36,649 bases of DNA from Phycisphaerae bacterium (GCA_028289375.1 JANQQK010000045.1:1-36649); one strand, 5' to 3'. Numbered from the stretch's first letter, positions 7,874-17,191 are shown. The notes: a model not told the origin generated them from the letters alone. Numbers and translations are program-made.

Positions 7874-8227
7874 CTACCCGTCGCTGGCGCCGTCGTTGAT
7901 CTGGATGGAGGCGAGGCCCAGGGAGACGTTGTCGGCGAAGTCGAAGAGCTTGTCCAAGCCGGTGATGAGGAACACGCCCCACACGTGGGAGTTGATGCCG
8001 CAGAGTTTGAGCTGATGGCCATCGCTGCCGGCGAGCATTTTGCGGAGCTTGAGCAGCTTGGCGATGTTGGACGAATTGAGGTAGTTGACGTTGGCGAAAT
8101 CGAGCACGACGTGGGCGGTTCCGTCTTTTTCCAACTGATCGACAATGGCATTGAGATCGTCGGAGAGGACAGGGTCGTCCTGCAGTTCGCCCAGAAGGAT
8201 GTCGTCTGACCAGCTTTGAATTGTCAT
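7874..8227 (-). CDS. STAS-domain protein (anti-sigma factor antagonist-like)
   Basis: A 117-residue single STAS domain. The segment HVVLDFANVNYLNSSNIAKL matches the strand-helix that carries the regulatory phosphoserine in SpoIIAA-type antagonists; Ser53 is at the equivalent position, with Asn in place of the usual Gly after it. Such proteins bind an anti-sigma kinase when unphosphorylated and so release a sigma factor, or act as adaptors in other switches. No kinase or sigma factor gene is nearby, so the partner is unknown. ATG 8227 has GGGAG about seven bases upstream. Downstream of it on the same strand is the end of the convergent 321-residue gene. Confidence 0.85.
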   Translation of the reverse strand: MTIQSWSDDILLGELQDDPVLSDDLNAIVDQLEKDGTAHVVLDFANVNYLNSSNIAKLLKLRKMLAGSDGHQLKLCGINSHVWGVFLITGLDKLFDFADNVSLGLASIQINDGASDG

Positions 8228-8302
8228 GATGCGCTCCCAGCAGTGTTCGTCTATGACGACGCTATCAGGGGTTTATGGGGCTGTCAACGCGGGGCGGAAC
8301 GG

Positions 8303-9265
8303 CTATCGGGAGCGGACTAGCAGGCGGTCGTCGACCGGGTTGGCCTGCCGAGCGTCGGCGATGTCTTCCAGGAATCGGTGGGCATCGGTGTAGTAGCCGG
8401 CGGTGCGTTTCAGACCCGGTACACGGGCGGACCAGTAGTCGTTCAAGCCGATCATCAGCAGTTCGCGGATGTACTTGCTGACGATGCCGGCCAATGCGAT
8501 CGGCAGGTGTTTCGACTCGCCGCCGGTCATGAACGCGAAGGTGATGGGTCGGTGTTCGTCGGCGCAATGGTACACGCTCTCGCCGTCGGACTCGGACACG
8601 ATGTCGACGCTGGGCAGATCGAGCGAGAGGCTGATGGCATCGCGGTATTGGGATCGCCCGCCCTGCCGGTCGACACAGAAGCACACATCGTGTCGCGGAC
8701 ATTTCTGTCCAAGCTGGTAGCAGATCTGCAGAACCGTGCCCATCGAGAGTCGCGACTTGTTGCGCGTCTGATCGACGACACGATTGAATTGGCCGGCCAG
8801 GATCGGACGCGCGATCATGGCGATGGTTGTGACGTTGTTGCGGGCGAGGTCGTGTCGGACGGCATTGGCTTGGATGGCGATCTGATCGCGCGTGTTTTCA
8901 AGGGGCAGTTCGAGATCAAATGTCTCGTACCAGGGGTATTGAGACATTTCGGCGATAAACTCTGGTACAAAGTGACGCAGCATGTCACGCATTGTTGAAA
9001 TCGGCACGCCGAAGACGTGCATCATGGTCAGGGCGGTGCGTTCCAGCCACTTGAGTCCGTCGGTACGCTTGTAAAGCTGCTTGCTGTCGAAGACGCGGAG
9101 GCGCCGGTCGTGCTGTGAGGCGGATCGGGTAACGGACTGGGTGAGCAGGGACCAGAGATCGACGTCGGGGGACGGGACATCGAATGCGGCGCCGGTGATG
9201 ACGAGCGGCCCGAGCGTGGGTCCGTATCCCGCTTCGTCGACGCCGCAGAGGAGTGTGTTGGCCAT
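8303..9265 (-). CDS. divergent ribonuclease HII-like protein
   Basis: A 320-residue protein with RNase HII landmarks: GVDEAGYGPTLGPLV (Asp10-Glu11, compare GVDEAGRGPLAGPV), DSKQL (60-64), a strand ending CVDRQGGR (Asp199), AGIVSKYIRELL (compare ASIIAKVTRD) and AGYYTDAHRFL (compare YGYPTxxH). RNase HII removes ribonucleotides from DNA. This copy is about 100 residues longer than ordinary RNase HII, with the extra material between DSK and Asp199. The fourth metal-binding Asp is replaced by Glu268, and the Arg of DEAGRG by Tyr14. It may be a specialised paralogue rather than the housekeeping enzyme. ATG 9265 was chosen because the homology starts there; the open frame upstream runs antisense through tRNA-Arg. 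Confidence 0.82.
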   Translation of the reverse strand: MANTLLCGVDEAGYGPTLGPLVITGAAFDVPSPDVDLWSLLTQSVTRSASQHDRRLRVFDSKQLYKRTDGLKWLERTALTMMHVFGVPISTMRDMLRHFVPEFIAEMSQYPWYETFDLELPLENTRDQIAIQANAVRHDLARNNVTTIAMIARPILAGQFNRVVDQTRNKSRLSMGTVLQICYQLGQKCPRHDVCFCVDRQGGRSQYRDAISLSLDLPSVDIVSESDGESVYHCADEHRPITFAFMTGGESKHLPIALAGIVSKYIRELLMIGLNDYWSARVPGLKRTAGYYTDAHRFLEDIADARQANPVDDRLLVRSR

Positions 9266-9400
9266 GGTTTGCGTGCTCGCGAGGTCTTCGTCCGATAAGC
9301 TTCTCGGCGAGTGTACTCGGTCGGCGTTCGGTCGGAAACGGAGTGCGTGGAGGCGTCGGAATTGACCGGAAGCGTGAGGTTGGTGACACTGTTGCGAGTC

Positions 9401-9474
9401 GCGCTCGTAGCTCAGTCGGATAGAGCATCGGTTTCCTAAACCGGAGGTCGCAGGTTCGAATCCTGCCGGGCGCA
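9401..9474 (+). tRNA. tRNA-Arg (anticodon CCT)
   Basis: A 74-base cloverleaf. The acceptor arms are GCGCTCG and CGGGCGC with one U-G pair, and the discriminator is A. The D-arm is GCTCAG...GAGC. The anticodon loop TTCCTAA places CCT at 9435-9437. The T-arm GCAGG-TTCGAAT-CCTGC is perfect. No CCA is encoded. Confidence 0.97.
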
Positions 9475-9625
9475 TTGGTGGCGGATCGGGGTTGTATCGG
9501 TTGGGCAACCGGGGTGGACCGGACCGGGCAATTCGGGGTGGAATGTCGAAATTGCAGCGTCAATCCAATCACCGTTCGGGGTGTTGATCAATTGATCGTT
9601 ATCGGGCTGCCAGGGGGTATTCACA

Positions 9626-9640
9626 GGTCAAAAATTGACC
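9626..9640. promoter_or_regulatory. operator-like inverted repeat
   Basis: GGTCAA-AAA-TTGACC has perfect six-base arms, and its right arm contains the -35-like TTGACC. It lies 560 bases upstream of the large secreted protein and 150 bases after tRNA-Arg. It could be a regulator site; there is no direct proof. Confidence 0.3.
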
Positions 9641-10185
9641 GTATCGCCTTGCAATTGGTGCTCGACCCAGATACAAACTGAGACAGGAGGAAGCATTCCT
9701 GGCTGGTGCTGGCGCGCGGATTTTGTTTGGCGAACGGAGACGTTTGCCTTCGATTCGCGCGTGGTGAAGGGGTGGGCAGGCATTCGCCCCGTGCCAGGAT
9801 TAAAGGAATCCACCGCCCACGGCCCCCTCGGATTAAGGATGATCGAAAGCTGTGCGTTCGGGTTCCGCCGTCGCGACGTGGCGAGCAGAGTATGGGGTGG
9901 CTGCCACACGTGTCGGGTTGGAGTGTCGGGAAAGGAGATTGCGATCAACACATCTGTGACTGGACGTGAGCGCGCCATCTCCGCTTGGACGTGCTGGTGG
10001 TTGTTTTTCTGGGGAAATCACTCCTCATGAAGGGATGGATTGTCAAAGCCTCGGGCGTTTGCGGCGCAGCGCAAGTTCGGGGTTTTTGTTTTTGAAGCGT
10101 AGCAGGGCGTGTGGTTGCGCCGTTCCTGTAACACGATGGTCGTTGGCTGATGCGCCTTCGATCTGCAGTATTTTTTGAAGGGATT

Positions 10186-10193
10186 AAGGAGGT
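10186..10193 (+). promoter_or_regulatory. very strong Shine-Dalgarno sequence
   Basis: AAGGAGGT is a full match to the anti-Shine-Dalgarno, six bases before ATG 10200. It is stronger than any other ribosome binding site in the window and suggests high expression of the following gene. Confidence 0.85.
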
Positions 10194-10199
10194 CACCTA

Positions 10200-13100
10200 A
10201 TGAGGCAAGTTTTGTTTAAGACGGCGTTGATCGGCCCGCTTGTGGCCGCGCTGTTGGTATCACCCACGTTTGGGTTTGACGCTGCACAGGCGAAGTCGAA
10301 AGTGCATCGTGCGTCGAACACCACGGCGGGTGCCAGCGGTGATGTGTCGCCCGAAACCTCGAGTTTTGAGGTATCGGACCTGGGCAGGAAGTTTTCTGCT
10401 CCATCGGCGGCCGGCGGCGAACCGGAGGTCATTTGGGACAATGGATTCGACGGCCCGTTTGGACCGGCGATTCTCGCGCACGCGTACAGCTCAGCGGATC
10501 CTCTTGAGGCGGACTTCATCATTGCAGACGACTATCAGTTGATCGTCGGCTCTGAAATCACGGGATTCGTTGCGGCCCAGTCGTCGTTTGGTGGCGACGG
10601 TTCGCTTGACGCCCTAGTGGACACCTACGTGGTGACCTTCTGGGAAGACGCCGGTGGTTCACCGAGCAACACGCGGATCGCCGAGTTCATCGTGACCGAC
10701 CTAGAGTTCACGGATCAGGGTGGGTTCTTCGACGTCGAGGGCAATTTCCCCGCAGGACAGTCTCACATTGCAAGCGGAAATGTTGAGTGGGTCTCGATCT
10801 CAGCCGTGCTGCCGTTCCCGCCACGTGCGGCTACGGTGACGACGACCGATACATTCGGTAGTCCGTTGTTCCAGACAGCATTCGAGCCAGCCATCGCCAC
10901 GCCATGGAATGACGCGATGGCAGATGATGACGGCAATGATGCCGCGTTCCAGTTGCTCGGTTTTGGTGCCAACGGCGGCCAGACGGTTGTCACGTTTGAT
11001 TCGGTTGGCAACTCCGCCGGGTGCAGCATTCGCGTCACGCCGACGACGGCCGATTCCGGTTGCGGTGCGGGTGACGCTGGTCCGTGCGAGCGTTCGTTCG
11101 GAAATAGCTGCTTCGTGACGGTCGAGGCTGCACCGCTGACGGCGATTGCGGTGCTTGGAATCCGGAATGAGTTGAACAACGTGATCACGGGTGGTTCGTG
11201 TGGCGAAGCTATTGAAGAAGCAATTGCCGTCGGGCCTCACCTGATCCTGACCACAAACGACGGGCCACGCCCGGACGTGTGTATTGAACAGGTCAGTGGC
11301 GTGGTAACGCAGCTTGGAACTCTTGGTTCCGACTGTCGCGTAGAGGCATGCGGCTACGAGCTTGGTATCGGTCCGGCAGAGGTGCTTCCAAGCATCGCCG
11401 GTAACGATAATGGCGGAATTGGTGATCGCCTCACGACGAGCAAGACTTGCGACGATGGCGCGGGTGGTACGACGCAGCAGCTTGATCTGGCAGCCGGTGC
11501 CCTGGACATCCCGGGCCTGCCATCGAGCGATGCGATTTCGGCGACGCTCCGCATGTCTGGTGTTGCCCGCGACTTTGCAACCGAAGATTCGGACACCCGG
11601 ATTGCCCGTCTTGCAGACGTCGTTTTCGGCGATTGCAGTGGTGACTTCTCACGACCGGGCGGTGCGGACGGTGTGTTCGCGCCAGACGGTGTGGTCGATG
11701 CCAACGACACTGCTCAATTCGCGTTCTGTCAGGCGAATCCTGGCACGGGCGACTGTAGTCGGTTTGACTTCGACGGCAATGGGTCGATCGATGGCAACAT
11801 CGACGGTGATCCTGAGGCTGGTCAGGTGCTGGATGACGCGGCGACCCTTCGCTGCCTGGAAGCCTCTGGCAATTCAGCCGACTGCTGCCCGAGCAATACA
11901 TCACTTCCGCAGAACGCGTCGACCCCGACCAATACGGCGATCACGCGGCTGCACCTTCGCTCTTGTGAGTATCTTGAGGTGACACGTGCGGGCCAGATCT
12001 GGCCTGAGAACTGGCTGGTCGATGTTTACCTGTCGGGGCTTGCTCCGCAGATCGGCGGTTCCGGTGGTGGCACCTGCATCGATGACGCAGACGTCGAGGA
12101 CAACGATGTCATCGACAACGCTGCCGACATTGGTCTGGTCAGCTCCGAAGACGCCTTGACGGTCGCCGGTACGATCGGCAATTCGGCGACATGCGATGAT
12201 GGCATCGGTTTTGGCGGAGACAACGACGGTGATCTCTACCGCTTCAGTCTCGGCTTCTCTGAGACCGTGAACATCTCCGTCGGTGATCCAGGCGACTGCT
12301 CGGGCGGTTCGACCGCGGCGATCACATCGGTTTGGTTGTTCAACGAGTCCGGTGTTCTGGTTGCAAGTCAGGACAATGGTGCTGCCGGCAGTCCCGCGAT
12401 CAATGCCAGCCTCGACTCGGGCTTGTACTACGTTCTGGTCGCTGGTGGTGGTCTCGTGGCAGAGCCTGTCGCGACGGCTGTGGCGTGCAGCATTGGTGCG
12501 GGTCTTGGCCCAGAGCTGTTTGATCCGAATTCAGGCCTTCCGCTGGACATCACGGGTGACTATGAGCTGAGCCTGTCGGTTGCTCCTCGTTCGACGATCA
12601 ATGTGACGCAGGAAACGGCTGACGCCGGTCAGTTTGACTCGACCCTTCTCGTTCAGCCGCTCATCACGCTTCAGCGCATCGGCGATCCGTTCCAGTCGGT
12701 TCTGATCGACACGGGTGAGCTTGGCGAGGATGCGACAGTCCTGACCGCCACGGACGTTCCGTACGTCAATTCGCTCAGTCCTGAATTGGCCGACGTGCTG
12801 GTACCTGAGGATGACAACTTCATTCCGGGTGTTCGTGACAACGGCGGCAGCCAGTCGGTTGAACCGTTCTCGCTTTCGGGCACGGGTTACAGCCAGCAGC
12901 TCGAGCCTCCGACACGCCGCAAGTGTGGCGATGTCGAATTTGGTTGTGCGTATGCACAGCTTCCGCTCGGCGATGCCAGAAACGGTGTTCTTGGTGTGTT
13001 CGCCAACTTTATCGTGGGCGACGATTTCATGGCCGACTTCACGATCGCCGACAATTTCGTTCTCGACGAGGACGGCATGGTATCGTCGGTTTCGTTCTGG

Positions 13101-15473
13101 GTACTCGATGACGACAATGATGGTGGCAACGACGTCGTCGCCAACGGTACGGTCTTTCGCTTGCGATTTCTCGGCGATACAGCGCTCGCCGGTGCCTGCG
13201 ACGGCCCGGATGAGAGCAATGTCCTGTCCGAGGGCGTTGATGGTCAGCCGATCGTTCGTGCCGGACAGAGTGCCATCTGGGACGAAGACGGTGACGGCGA
13301 CGATGACGTTAGCCGCGTGACGCTGAACCTGGCTGAGCCGTTTATGGCCACGGCAGGCACGACCTATTGGGTCGAGTTGCAGTGGGACGGTGAGGCTTCG
13401 GATCTGTTCGTGAGCGGTGCTCCGATCTTCATCTTCTCGAACGAGGGCGATGGCACGTACTTCCAGGACATCGATCCGGCGGCCGAGGCCGTCGGTGCCG
13501 GCTGTCCGGATGCCGACCTGATCGGTAATGGTTACGACTGCATCCCGACCGAGGATGATCCTGCGACGATGGATTGCAATGAAGCGGATCCGAGCGGCGA
13601 CCTCGAACCTTCGCCGCTGCTGGCGGACAAGGGCGAGGAAGTCGAGCCCACCGACATCGCGCTGTGCATCAGCCTTGAGCGTGCTGAAGCTCAGACGAAG
13701 GATCTGCCGTTTGACGTCGCCTGTGGTTCATGGCGTGAGCAGAACGGTGCGATCATCTGGAATCAGCCATTCGGTCTCCAGGAAGGCGGCACGATCGGCC
13801 TCTTCTCGGACATCGACTTTGGTGCCGACGGCGTTGGCATCCAAGTGGCTGACGACTTCACGCCGCGTAGCGACGTGGAGATCACGGGCATTCGCTGGTC
13901 GGGCGGTTACAACGTGAACGTTCCAACCCAGCCGGATGACTTCCGCGTTGAGTTCTACTCCGACACGGGTGATGGTATTCCGGGCAGCGTCATTCGCATT
14001 TTCCCGGCTGCTGCGCCTGAGTTGATCGTGGTACCGGGTGAGCTTTCGGGCGATCCTGGCCGACAGGTCTTCGACTACTTCTTCAAGTTGCCGCTGACCC
14101 AGGCGGTTCAGGCGAACGAAACACTCTGGCTGTCGATCGTGAACGACACGACCGGCGCCGGCTACACCTGGTTCTGGGCGGTTGCCGACGGTGCCGACAC
14201 CAATGGTGTTGCCGCTTCGCGTAACATCGAAGGCGGTGCGGGCGCTTGGAACGAGTTGCCGGCAGAGGTTGATGACGATCCGACGGATCTCGCGTTTGAC
14301 GTTCTCGTCGACGGTGCGAACCGCATCATCGCCGGTGATGCCGTCGACAGCGGTCAGCTTGGTACGGTTGGAAGTGGTCTTGGCTACCGCTTCGATACCG
14401 AGTTCTGCTACATCAACGGTCTGCAGGGCAAGAACCTCAGCGAAAGCACGGGCAATCGCTGGAACAAGGTTCGCGCTCCGTGGAAGTTCTTCAACGAGTT
14501 CGCCGGTGAAGGTGCTCTGCCTGTCGCAGAGGCCGGTGACCTGATCGAGGATGCTGGCATCTCGTCGTCCGAGCTGTCTGCTCTGACGCGGAATGTCCCG
14601 GGTGAGGCGCTCGTCGAGGCGACGTTCGCCGGTCTGGCTGCCTATGATGCCGGTCTGTCGACCAACGCCATTCAACTTGGTGGCTCGGTGGATCGCGTCT
14701 GCAACGGTGCGTTGGTCGACGAAGTCGATCCGAACGTCGCGCTGAACGATCGTCTTCCGGTCAAGGGTATCCTCTGGGATGACGGCACGACGACGTTCAT
14801 TGCTGGTGGCGGCGGTCCGCCACCTCTGGGCATCCAGATTCTGCACGCCAACGGCCTGCCGGGTGAGACTCGTCCGTTCAGTGGTTACATTGATCCGCGT
14901 GAGGATGTCGATTTCGCTACGCAGGCTCCGACGGGTATCATGTCGGCGGAGATCGTCTTCAGCACGTCGCCGTTCGGTGATGCCGGCGGTAGCGCTGTTA
15001 CGACGGCCAACTTCACGATCCGTGAAACAGGTGGTGGTACGCCGCCGACGATCACGGGTGTGAACTGCTCCGGCAGCACGTGCACGGTCGAATGGGACCG
15101 TCCGATCACGCTCCAGGAATGGACGACGATCGAGGCGTCAGTGTTCGATTCAGCCGGTACGGCAATTGAGTCCTTCGGCGATATGGGTGACATGGACGAG
15201 CCGGATCGTATCGACTTGGCTGCGTTGCCTTGCGACGTCGATCAGGGTGGTAGCTGTACACCGCTTGACTTGTTCTCGTTCCGTCAGTTCGTGCTCAACA
15301 TGAATCAGCAGCCGGCAAACGGTACACGTGCAGATCTGTTGAACATGGACCGTGATCCGAACGGCGACGTTGGTCCGCTCGACCTGTTCCGCCTGCGTCA
15401 GTTGATCAACGGTGTGGCCACCACCCAGTCGTGGGGTCTGCCACCCAAGTCGTTGAACAACCCGCGTCCGTAG
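10200..15473 (+). CDS. large secreted modular protein with dockerin-like C-terminus
   Basis: A 1757-residue exported protein. Residues 1-31 form a signal peptide (KTALIGPLVAALLVSPTFG, then AQA). Three related beta-sandwich-like modules begin near 107 (IIADDYQL), 946 (FTIADNFVLDEDG) and 1213 (VADDFTP), each followed by a 'V.F.....G' strand set. Calcium-loop dockerin-like repeats lie near 473-535 (FDFDGNGSIDG) and at the C-terminus near 1677-1735 (two loops ending in LDLFSFRQFV and LDLFRLRQLI). A PPC-like domain is near 627-740 (DVEDNDVIDNAADIG...GDLYRFSL). Many paired cysteines suit an oxidising compartment. No catalytic motif is recognised; a surface or matrix role, or binding of a cohesin-like partner, is inference. 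Expression is probably high, given its ribosome site and terminator. Confidence 0.9.
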   Translation: MRQVLFKTALIGPLVAALLVSPTFGFDAAQAKSKVHRASNTTAGASGDVSPETSSFEVSDLGRKFSAPSAAGGEPEVIWDNGFDGPFGPAILAHAYSSADPLEADFIIADDYQLIVGSEITGFVAAQSSFGGDGSLDALVDTYVVTFWEDAGGSPSNTRIAEFIVTDLEFTDQGGFFDVEGNFPAGQSHIASGNVEWVSISAVLPFPPRAATVTTTDTFGSPLFQTAFEPAIATPWNDAMADDDGNDAAFQLLGFGANGGQTVVTFDSVGNSAGCSIRVTPTTADSGCGAGDAGPCERSFGNSCFVTVEAAPLTAIAVLGIRNELNNVITGGSCGEAIEEAIAVGPHLILTTNDGPRPDVCIEQVSGVVTQLGTLGSDCRVEACGYELGIGPAEVLPSIAGNDNGGIGDRLTTSKTCDDGAGGTTQQLDLAAGALDIPGLPSSDAISATLRMSGVARDFATEDSDTRIARLADVVFGDCSGDFSRPGGADGVFAPDGVVDANDTAQFAFCQANPGTGDCSRFDFDGNGSIDGNIDGDPEAGQVLDDAATLRCLEASGNSADCCPSNTSLPQNASTPTNTAITRLHLRSCEYLEVTRAGQIWPENWLVDVYLSGLAPQIGGSGGGTCIDDADVEDNDVIDNAADIGLVSSEDALTVAGTIGNSATCDDGIGFGGDNDGDLYRFSLGFSETVNISVGDPGDCSGGSTAAITSVWLFNESGVLVASQDNGAAGSPAINASLDSGLYYVLVAGGGLVAEPVATAVACSIGAGLGPELFDPNSGLPLDITGDYELSLSVAPRSTINVTQETADAGQFDSTLLVQPLITLQRIGDPFQSVLIDTGELGEDATVLTATDVPYVNSLSPELADVLVPEDDNFIPGVRDNGGSQSVEPFSLSGTGYSQQLEPPTRRKCGDVEFGCAYAQLPLGDARNGVLGVFANFIVGDDFMADFTIADNFVLDEDGMVSSVSFWVLDDDNDGGNDVVANGTVFRLRFLGDTALAGACDGPDESNVLSEGVDGQPIVRAGQSAIWDEDGDGDDDVSRVTLNLAEPFMATAGTTYWVELQWDGEASDLFVSGAPIFIFSNEGDGTYFQDIDPAAEAVGAGCPDADLIGNGYDCIPTEDDPATMDCNEADPSGDLEPSPLLADKGEEVEPTDIALCISLERAEAQTKDLPFDVACGSWREQNGAIIWNQPFGLQEGGTIGLFSDIDFGADGVGIQVADDFTPRSDVEITGIRWSGGYNVNVPTQPDDFRVEFYSDTGDGIPGSVIRIFPAAAPELIVVPGELSGDPGRQVFDYFFKLPLTQAVQANETLWLSIVNDTTGAGYTWFWAVADGADTNGVAASRNIEGGAGAWNELPAEVDDDPTDLAFDVLVDGANRIIAGDAVDSGQLGTVGSGLGYRFDTEFCYINGLQGKNLSESTGNRWNKVRAPWKFFNEFAGEGALPVAEAGDLIEDAGISSSELSALTRNVPGEALVEATFAGLAAYDAGLSTNAIQLGGSVDRVCNGALVDEVDPNVALNDRLPVKGILWDDGTTTFIAGGGGPPPLGIQILHANGLPGETRPFSGYIDPREDVDFATQAPTGIMSAEIVFSTSPFGDAGGSAVTTANFTIRETGGGTPPTITGVNCSGSTCTVEWDRPITLQEWTTIEASVFDSAGTAIESFGDMGDMDEPDRIDLAALPCDVDQGGSCTPLDLFSFRQFVLNMNQQPANGTRADLLNMDRDPNGDVGPLDLFRLRQLINGVATTQSWGLPPKSLNNPRP

Positions 15474-15506
15474 TTTCGGGCACGGTCGTCTGACTTAACC
15501 AATTGT

Positions 15507-15541
15507 CCCCCGCCGGTGGGTTGCCATCGGCGGGGGTTTTT
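15507..15541 (+). terminator. Rho-independent terminator of the 1757-residue gene
   Basis: CCCCCGCCG (15507-15515) pairs perfectly with CGGCGGGGG (15528-15536). Four more pairs extend the stem to a GTTG tetraloop, and TTTTT follows at 15537-15541. It starts 33 bases after the stop codon. Confidence 0.95.
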
Positions 15542-15641
15542 CATGCGCCCACATCGGCGGCGTTGCCTGAGTCTGGTGCATGCGGTACAAGCAAGGGAAG
15601 AATCGCACACCGATAGTGCCAGCGCAACAGGGAGCACGATC

Positions 15642-16046
15642 ATGACCGAGAACGCATCCAAGACCCGCGAGAAACGCATCCTCATCGTCGACGACAACCT
15701 GCCGAATCTCGAACTGCTCGAGGTCTACCTCGAAAGCGTCGACAACGTCGCGATTCGAACGGCCACCGACGGCATCGAAGCGATCGCCAAGATCGAGGAG
15801 GAGTCACCGGACCTAGTGCTTCTGGACATCATGATGCCGCGGATGAGCGGGTTCGAGGTGTGCAAGCAGATCAAGAGCAATCCGAAGACGCGCGACATTC
15901 TGGTGGTGATGGTGACGGCGCTGAACGAGACGGGCGACATCGAGCGGGCGACCGAGTGCGGGGCCGACGATTACCTGTCCAAGCCGATCGACCGCGGCGC
16001 GCTGGTCAACCTTGTGACCACGCTGCTCAACGATCGCGGCAGCTAA
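15642..16046 (+). CDS. stand-alone response regulator receiver protein
   Basis: A 134-residue CheY-like receiver with no output domain. The acidic pair Asp17-Asp18 follows ILIV, the phosphoacceptor is Asp62 (LVLLDIMMP), the switch Thr is in MVTALN, and the conserved Lys is in YLSKPID. It would be phosphorylated by a histidine kinase encoded elsewhere and act by protein contact. ATG 15642 is supported by GGGAG seven bases upstream; the open frame extends back into the terminator at 15507-15541, which is not coding. The gene converges with the methyltransferase (23 bases between stops). Confidence 0.93.
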   Translation: MTENASKTREKRILIVDDNLPNLELLEVYLESVDNVAIRTATDGIEAIAKIEEESPDLVLLDIMMPRMSGFEVCKQIKSNPKTRDILVVMVTALNETGDIERATECGADDYLSKPIDRGALVNLVTTLLNDRGS

Positions 16047-16069
16047 CGCGGTGACGCGGGCGGACCGTC

Positions 16070-17119
16070 TCACCGACCAATGAGCAGCACTTCTCTTGAC
16101 GTCCGGTTGGTTGAGAGCGCGTACTGATAGGCGTCATAACGAATCACGTCGACCGTCTGTTTAACCCGCTTGAGCATGGCCACCAATTCATCAATCGACG
16201 GCGTCCCGTCGCTGCGGTAGGAGACGACCAGTGTCGCGTCGGCGAAGTGCTCGAACAATTCGCAAAAAGCGTCGTGGATGGTGGCGGGGTTGGTCCATGG
16301 GTTCGGCGTGCGGATGAGCCGCCGATGTTTGCTGGACATGTCGATGCGCTGACGCCAGTTGGGGTAGTCGGCGATGCCTTCGAGAAAGTGATAGAAATCG
16401 CGGTAGTCGACGCCCTGCCCCTTGCCGTTGATGTAGGGCGGGTCGATGTAGACGAGGTCGAAGGCTGGCTCGATGGACATCGCGTCGCCGCATCGGGCGA
16501 CGCAATTCTGACCATTGTCGAAGATGGCGGCGTTGGCTTCGGTGGCGAGTCGCGTGAAGTGCACGTCGAAGGGTGTGTCCCAAGTGGCTTTGTTGCCAAA
16601 GGAGCGTTCGACGTCGGCGGAGCGCATGTAGAGATTGCGGCGGTGGAAGAGGTTGTAGGGTCGCTTGGCGATCGCAGCCTGGAAGAGGGCATGGTGGGCG
16701 ATGGCGGATTCGTGGGGGTCGGATAGCTGGCGGATGGCGTGAATGGCCGCGTCGAGCCATCGGTTTTCGTCGTCCGTGAAGTAGATGCCCGAGAAGTGCT
16801 GTTCGATCAGGCGTTCATGGTTGCCCGACTGATCGGGTTGGGCGACGGCGTTGATGGTGTCGTCGGCCAGCCGGACGGAACGATTCTCGACCAGTGCGGT
16901 GGCGATCAGGTGATTGAACCTGAGCAGGTCGTTGCAGGTGACCTGTCGGCCACGCCGCTTGAGTTCGTATCCGACCGAGGCCGTCCCGCTGAAGGCATCG
17001 AGGATGGCGTGACAGTCGAGGTGGTCGATGCAGTCAGCGATCCACGTGGCCAATTTGCGTTTGCTGCCCTGATAGCGGGTTTTGGGCATTTGCGGGTTGG
17101 CGAACAAATCCGGCTGCAC
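16070..17119 (-). CDS. DNA adenine methyltransferase, D12/Dam-like class (DPPY)
   Basis: A 349-residue N6-adenine methyltransferase. The N-terminal motif KTRYQGSKRKLATWI (13-27) is the class-alpha 'YxGsKrkl' signature, DAFSGTASVG (41-50) binds SAM, and DPPY at 226-229 is the catalytic loop. The sequence recognised cannot be read from the protein. I chose GTG 17119 because AGGAG stands nine bases upstream; ATG 17089 is an alternative that would drop ten residues before the first motif. No restriction endonuclease gene is adjacent, so it looks like an orphan methyltransferase. It is divergent from the GNAT gene. Confidence 0.9.
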   Translation of the reverse strand: MQPDLFANPQMPKTRYQGSKRKLATWIADCIDHLDCHAILDAFSGTASVGYELKRRGRQVTCNDLLRFNHLIATALVENRSVRLADDTINAVAQPDQSGNHERLIEQHFSGIYFTDDENRWLDAAIHAIRQLSDPHESAIAHHALFQAAIAKRPYNLFHRRNLYMRSADVERSFGNKATWDTPFDVHFTRLATEANAAIFDNGQNCVARCGDAMSIEPAFDLVYIDPPYINGKGQGVDYRDFYHFLEGIADYPNWRQRIDMSSKHRRLIRTPNPWTNPATIHDAFCELFEHFADATLVVSYRSDGTPSIDELVAMLKRVKQTVDVIRYDAYQYALSTNRTSREVLLIGR

Positions 17120-17191
17120 GTCGATGGTCTCCTGTGGTGATGCAGACAGGCTATGGGTTGGCGTGTCGGCGGGCAATGGTATGGTGGTTGG

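Larger units (their letters stand above)
9475..10199. other. 725-base region without a convincing gene
   Basis: No reading frame here resembles a protein. Seen instead are short inverted repeats: CGGTTG-GG-CAACCG (9498-9511), the palindrome GATCAATTGATC (9586-9597), GGTCAA-AAA-TTGACC (9626-9640) and GGATT-AAAGG-AATCC near 9797-9811. It presumably holds the promoter and a long leader of the 1757-residue gene. I could not match it to a known riboswitch. Confidence 0.55.

Noticed and set aside
9266..9508. N-terminal extension of the RNase HII-like gene
   Set aside because: The extension reads antisense through tRNA-Arg (the classic AGFEPATSGL artefact).
9635..10030. 131-codon frame before the large secreted protein
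   Set aside because: No signal, no family pattern, no convincing ribosome site, and an unusual Trp/Cys content.
9475..10199. Cobalamin or cyclic-di-GMP riboswitch in the long leader
   Set aside because: Some G-rich stems are present, but the conserved core boxes of these classes could not be found by eye.
13728..14846. 372-codon open frame on the minus strand
   Set aside because: Opposite the large secreted protein, with no recognisable domain and no ribosome site.
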